Source: RGIG8748 sp045578205
Lineage (GTDB): Bacteria > Bacillota > Clostridia > UMGS1810
NCBI GenBank assembly: GCA_045578205.1
Contig: JAZNJU010000031.1
Location: 1 to 9,228 of the forward strand
DNA length: 9,228 nucleotides
Direction: 5' to 3'
The position numbers and the translations under genes are program-made. Shown here one piece after another: positions 6,201-9,228 of this stretch; within the stretch, counting starts at the first letter, position 1, and the number at the start of each line of letters is the position of its first letter. A model generated the notes under the pieces. It saw only the letters and a program-made list of their open reading frames with translations, made no database searches and had not been told where the DNA came from.

Positions 6201-8843
6201 ATACACTCTTGATACCAACCACGGATATGATGAATCATATTCATAATTTGCCACATTTCCCTTTGCATCTGTATGCGAAGTAATACGTCCGAGGCTGTCT
6301 ATGACATATTCTTCTTTTAAAAGGCTGCCCTCTTCCGATTGATAATATGTTTTTGACTCCGGTATATACATACGGTTTGAAAGGCTCTTGTATGTAGTTG
6401 TTACGGTTTTTTCTGCCGGAATTTCTTCATTCTCGGCTTCTTCCTCCGTAAGCGGAAGCGTTTCTACAACAGGAAGGCACGAGTTGTCATCATACATGGT
6501 TTTGTTGTAATATACTCTGCTTGTACCGGACACTTTTTCCGTCGTCTTGGTAAGTGTGGGAGATATCAAAGCATAATTATCTTCATATGTATATTCCCTA
6601 GTAACTGAATCTGCACCGGATACTGAACTTTCCAGACTTGTTTCTTTGTCCAGCAAATTGAGTTTGATTCCCCATTTCAGTCTGAATCCCTCATCAAATT
6701 CGTGACCGGTATATTCATACTTATCAATTCTTCCGTTTGGATTTGTTACCGTTACTATGTAGGAACCGCCGTCAGGATGCAAATACGAAGGTTCTGTATC
6801 AACATAGGTATTCATCTCAAAGTTGTATCCGGTATTGTCGGTATACTCCCCGGCTTTGTAGTTATATGTGTATATGTTATATGGTTCATTTTCCGTGTCG
6901 GTTGTTGAATCGATTACATCATATTTCTTTACCACACGGCACGAATCTATAAATCCGGTATTGTACTGTGTTGCTTCTGCGGTTGAACCGGCAGGTCTGT
7001 TATCGAGCCAGCGACGTACAACCTCGTGTTCAAAATATGTCTTACTGTTTCTGTGATCCACCATCTCAATCACAAGTCGTCCAAAAAATTTATAATACAT
7101 TCCCAATTTTTCATGACCATATATAGAAGAACCGGAGCCGTCCATAGAATCATAGTATATCCAACTGTTATAACCATTGGCATAGCAACCACCAAATAAA
7201 TAAAAGTGGTGTTCTGCCATTATGTCTTCATATTCGTCGTTAACATCATGTGTATACAGATAACGATAGTACTTTATCGTGGTTATTTCTTCACCGGAAG
7301 GGTCTTTGGCAGTAACATATATCATAAATGTAGGGTCTTCTTCATATCTTCCGTACAAATCGCCATCATATTCAAATTCAAGAGTTCTGCCTATTGTATC
7401 GGTAATTTTGGTTATGAGTGGCGTTTTTGGAGATAGTCTTATATCTCCGACATATATCTTATACTTACTGTTTACTGCTTTTATCCTTAATTTTGCCTTG
7501 ACCGGCGTGTCATCAAAATCATAATCGTCAAGCGAGAAAGAACCATCTATTTGATGTATAACATCATATTCCTCGGGTGTGGCACTTCCTATAAAGATGC
7601 TTTCCAAAAGTGTAGAATCTTCGGAATACAAATCACAATACACCTCAAGAGTTCCTTCAAACGGACTGAGATTATCGTCCGAAGCCTGATAAAGAACGCT
7701 GACATAATATTCATTACAAAAATCATCAAGTTCTGCATAATAACTTTTGGCTTCCGAGGTTCTCTTCGTTGAACCGCCATTGAAAATTAATTGATTGTCA
7801 TCGGTTGACCAATAACTTCCTGTAGAAAAGTTATTGCATGAATAAAAAGGGATAATATTTTCTCCGGGCAGATTGGTATAGTCAAATTTTATTTCGTTAT
7901 CAAATCTGTCTTTTATTGCAAGAAGTCTTCCGTCTTTAGCAAAATACTCCATTGTATTATCTGGACGCTTAAACGAATATTCCGACCTTATACCATCTCT
8001 TGTATATGTGCGGTCCTTTTCTTTGAATCGTACGTTATCAGTATAGTAATTATCAAGATTTGTACTGTATATCAAATATCCGTTGTAATAGTCTTCCCCG
8101 GCTTCATTCTTGGTAGAATCTTTGTAATTGGAACGATAAGCATTACCCGAACCGTCATGGTAATATGCCTGATATGTTCCATCGTATTTTTTTCTGAGTT
8201 CAACAGAAGGAAAAGCAAATGACCATCCAAGACCAAGAGCATATCTTCGGTTAAAATACGTGGTGGGTTCAACTGAAAAATTTCCACCTGTGTTGGTTTT
8301 TTCCACATCTGCATGCTCGTTAGAGAAAAATCTTCCCAAGTTCAAGTCAAGCCCGTTTCTTCCCGGAAGGCTTATATCTGTATAACTAAGCTGAAGATTT
8401 CCGTCATACGGAGAAACATACTCACTACCGCCCCTGCCTTCCATATGAGGATTACGAACCCCATTTCTGAAAGATGGATTAGAAATCGCCTCAAAGTCGG
8501 TTGAAGAAAGTGACATTACAGTAGGGACCGGATCATCTGTTTCTCCTTCGGCATTCTCTTTTCCTACAGTCATGCTTCCCTGCGGAATACTGTTTTTGTC
8601 AAATCCTTCTTCGTCTCCATCTCTAACGGAAAATGTTGAAATTTTTCTTAGTTCCTTAGGCGGAATATAATCTTCAAAACTTCCTCGGTATTTTTTGAGT
8701 TCCACCTTTTCTGGCTCATCAATAATTTCGTCGTTTTGTTCCTGTATAATATCATTCTCAAATTCGGTTTCTTCCGCAAATACGGGTATAACCGAAGACA
8801 ATAATGTCACAACAAGCAACAACGCTATATATCTTTTAAACAT
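3288..8843 (-). CDS. Secreted RHS/YD-repeat polymorphic toxin-type protein with LysM and His-rich C-terminal tip
   Basis: 1851 residues. Signal peptide 1-23 (MFKRYIALLL..., cleavage after VFA), then an acidic linker. The RHS entry segment is about 142-212 (SPYDGNLQLSYTDISLPGR...RFFSN, ALGLGWSFAFP). A non-YD insertion at about 330-474 looks like a jelly-roll carbohydrate-binding fold. YD repeats (G-x-x-x-x-Y-x-YD) fill about 480-1560. The RHS-associated core is about 1568-1669, with HGDVV, YDAWG, ETGLIYLRARYY and NPLKYIDPSGL; the aspartate of DPSGL is D1665. In this family the repeats form a hollow shell, and the tip after DPxGL is cut off by autoproteolysis. Here the tip is 182 residues: LysM about 1681-1726, a His-rich module 1746-1804 (YGPDG, DTDYNH, FPHEHNW), then a hydrophobic helix 1820-1834 and a PPRNFIPVP end. 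Toxic activity is inferred from architecture, not shown. The stop TAA overlaps the ribosome binding site of the next gene. Secretion by the general pathway, rather than injection, is suggested by the signal peptide. Confidence 0.93.
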   Translation of the reverse strand: MFKRYIALLLVVTLLSSVIPVFAEETEFENDIIQEQNDEIIDEPEKVELKKYRGSFEDYIPPKELRKISTFSVRDGDEEGFDKNSIPQGSMTVGKENAEGETDDPVPTVMSLSSTDFEAISNPSFRNGVRNPHMEGRGGSEYVSPYDGNLQLSYTDISLPGRNGLDLNLGRFFSNEHADVEKTNTGGNFSVEPTTYFNRRYALGLGWSFAFPSVELRKKYDGTYQAYYHDGSGNAYRSNYKDSTKNEAGEDYYNGYLIYSTNLDNYYTDNVRFKEKDRTYTRDGIRSEYSFKRPDNTMEYFAKDGRLLAIKDRFDNEIKFDYTNLPGENIIPFYSCNNFSTGSYWSTDDNQLIFNGGSTKRTSEAKSYYAELDDFCNEYYVSVLYQASDDNLSPFEGTLEVYCDLYSEDSTLLESIFIGSATPEEYDVIHQIDGSFSLDDYDFDDTPVKAKLRIKAVNSKYKIYVGDIRLSPKTPLITKITDTIGRTLEFEYDGDLYGRYEEDPTFMIYVTAKDPSGEEITTIKYYRYLYTHDVNDEYEDIMAEHHFYLFGGCYANGYNSWIYYDSMDGSGSSIYGHEKLGMYYKFFGRLVIEMVDHRNSKTYFEHEVVRRWLDNRPAGSTAEATQYNTGFIDSCRVVKKYDVIDSTTDTENEPYNIYTYNYKAGEYTDNTGYNFEMNTYVDTEPSYLHPDGGSYIVTVTNPNGRIDKYEYTGHEFDEGFRLKWGIKLNLLDKETSLESSVSGADSVTREYTYEDNYALISPTLTKTTEKVSGTSRVYYNKTMYDDNSCLPVVETLPLTEEEAENEEIPAEKTVTTTYKSLSNRMYIPESKTYYQSEEGSLLKEEYVIDSLGRITSHTDAKGNVANYEYDSSYPWLVSRVYITDPEANGDTERISETLYEYTDEYALGPNKESVRTSNGTYSANTYEYEPKYGNVCKYTDSVGNVTKYEFDKWNRPKYVYYPPYFSETGLKYPYVYFYYTRNATCGNMYAYRQRKRVYVSSKSTYTSSTNMTTEETYYDDFGNLIYANTDKGEEQYIYDNAMRLTGYQNQADYGTGSNTMSFGYDGFDRVTSYTDRLGNKQNASYKSLSTEYSFSPAGSTTKENHYTENYDIYGNKISEKIYPNGISSPAVTTSYEYDLAGNLVKTTDANGRITEISYDEVNNPVGIVMPDGNKISYDYTAWNSVRKTTQGDGDDKYSISETFDDRGLSVSHRQLGLDIKTKPWYYSYRSDGLLENAVAPDGTNHSYSYDGSGNNTLYTAGALSDEMSYNHFGQLDKITRSESGIQRGVTDYNYDSAKGLLTSKVTPLGTTEYSYNTIGNLVGVTSPNGLARTYTRDAADRVTGVTADEKNFAYEYYGDGLIKSITYPGGNIVTTYTYDNANRIIKLETKNGSNVLKTYSYEYDGVGNITSVSGSESAVYTYDELNRLKTATENGYTATYEYDGRNNLIKETKDDGYVKTYEYSGDNRLTKTIENGTETLYEYDLNGNLIKRGDDEFAYDFNDKLVYSKVNGVETVYEIGEDGLRSSKTTSGITTAYSIDENGNVITEGNDEIIIGNVPLAKKIDGAYYYYIYNAHGDVVMIVDESGNIKNTYQYDAWGSIVSQTETVENSHKYAGEYFDDETGLIYLRARYYAPQNRRFTQEDPARDELNWYVYCGGNPLKYIDPSGLYYLEKDNNRQVYAVIEYGDTLSGIALSEVGNANAWQKMNYSGVPSKIQVGQRINISGIYDDAYPISSALSKSLPLSGEPNSTGKLYNPDGSIKQERHYGPDGQPEKDTDYNHGGANHEFPHEHNWNDGKRGPAQPIPENKSSNTSKVIKKASVWIGVGTVLYWIISEGSRLIFPPRNFIPVP

Positions 8844-8852
8844 TTTCAATCG

Positions 8853-8858
8853 CCTCCT
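8853..8858 (-). promoter_or_regulatory. Ribosome binding site AGGAGG that sets the RHS start
   Basis: AGGAGG sits 9 bases before ATG 8843-8841. A longer frame beginning at ATG 8861 would place this Shine-Dalgarno sequence inside its own first codons (MRRRLK), while the 8843 start gives a clean signal peptide. The 8843 start is therefore preferred. Confidence 0.85.
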
Positions 8859-8860
8859 CA

Positions 8861-9228
8861 TCAGTTGTTTCTTTGCGGCAAGTATACTTTGTTTACAGCA
8901 TTAAACACAGATATACTGCTAAGTGATATGCTGTTGTTATCCAGATAAAGATTTCTGTATTTTACGTTTGGTATAAGTGTAATATTAGAAAGCATATTGT
9001 CGCTGAGTCTCAAATCCCTTAAATTTGTCAGCGAATTGAGCGAACTCACATCTGTAATTTCATTGTGCGACAAAGTGAGATATGTAAGTTCGCTACACTC
9101 TGACAATACCGAAATATCACTTATTGAGTTGTCGCTCAATGACAGCGATTTCAATTTTGATTTGTTTTCCAGACCATCAATATCGGAAATATTATTTTCA
9201 TCTGCAAACAAATATTCCAGATTGTTGA
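8861..9228 (-). CDS. Secreted LRR / EF-hand surface protein, C-terminal part
   Basis: This is the 3' end of the gene whose start is at 1648. Bases 9088-9228 duplicate 1-141, so only 8861-9087 is new sequence; the joined gene is 1875 bases, exactly 625 codons including TGA at 8863-8861. The 22-residue LRR rhythm runs on without a break through the join (LSLSDNSISDI, LTLSHNEITDV, LRLSDNMLSNI, LYLDNNSISL), making about eight or nine repeats in all. The protein ends in a short cap, VYLPQRNN, without a membrane helix or sorting signal. The internal ATG at 9211 is not the real start: the frame is open upstream and there is no ribosome binding site. The stop is 17 bases from the RHS start, so the two genes are probably translationally coupled. 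Confidence 0.88.
   Translation of the reverse strand, partial: NNLEYLFADENNISDIDGLENKSKLKSLSLSDNSISDISVLSECSELTYLTLSHNEITDVSSLNSLTNLRDLRLSDNMLSNITLIPNVKYRNLYLDNNSISLSSISVFNAVNKVYLPQRNN
9088..9228. repeat. Right copy of the 141-bp terminal direct repeat
   Basis: Identical to 1-141. Joining the copies gives a 9087-bp circle and restores a complete LRR gene in frame. Confidence 0.97.

Noticed and set aside
3404..8504. Many plus-strand frames of 60-110 codons, and short minus-strand frames inside the RHS gene
   Set aside because: All are shadows of the RHS coding frame; none has a convincing ribosome binding site or a recognisable product.
8844..8861. RHS start at ATG 8861 overlapping the LRR stop (TGATG)
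   Set aside because: The ribosome binding site AGGAGG would lie inside the coding region after that ATG, while ATG 8843 is 9 bases after it and gives a standard signal peptide.
8861..9211. A separate 116-residue LRR protein starting at 9211
   Set aside because: The frame is open upstream to the end of the window and continues in frame, through the duplicated ends, to the start at 1648. There is no ribosome binding site before 9211.
1..9228. The circle as a conventional plasmid
   Set aside because: No replication, partition or mobilisation gene, and the few non-coding stretches are filled by promoter, terminator and palindromic repeats. It is kept only as an open possibility in the findings.

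Overview
The window looks like AT-rich DNA from a low-GC Firmicute, most likely a gut-type Clostridium relative. The grounds are AGGAGG-type ribosome binding sites, a consensus sigma-A promoter, Gram-positive-style signal peptides, a LysM module and a secreted LRR protein. This placement is inference; there is no marker gene.

The first 141 bases (1-141) are identical to the last 141 (9088-9228), so the sequence closes into a circle of 9087 bp. A gene for a secreted leucine-rich-repeat protein reads in frame through the join: it starts at 1648 on the minus strand, runs to base 1, and continues from 9087 to its stop at 8861 (624 residues). An exact 141-base overlap is what a de Bruijn assembler with k=141 leaves on a closed graph path. 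The molecule may therefore be a real circle, or a tandemly repeated or recombined chromosomal cassette. No replication, partition, mobilisation or recombinase gene is present.

All convincing genes are on the minus strand. Around the circle they read: a consensus promoter (1745-1773) and a leader with a 4-codon mini-ORF; the LRR/EF-hand secreted protein; 17 bases later a 1851-residue secreted RHS/YD-repeat polymorphic-toxin-type protein (8843-3288); 13 bases later a 152-residue DUF2691-like protein in the immunity-gene position (3274-2816); then a second, damaged cassette. That cassette is a 41-codon tail of a toxin-like reading frame with no start (2613-2488), followed at once by a 139-residue membrane-anchored protein (2477-2058). 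A stem-loop (1831-1854) that can act as terminator lies just before the promoter. The circle thus corresponds to about one complete transcription unit.

The second cassette is bracketed by two short palindromic elements with GGGGACGTGCC ends (1953-2015 and 2614-2684), which look like non-autonomous mobile or REP-type repeats. The simplest reading is a contact-type polymorphic toxin locus. The RHS cage protein carries a variable tip after its DPSGL site (LysM, a His-rich YGPDG...PHEHNW module and a hydrophobic helix). Its likely immunity gene follows, then an older tip/immunity pair left as an orphan. The upstream LRR protein may be an adhesin or accessory factor.
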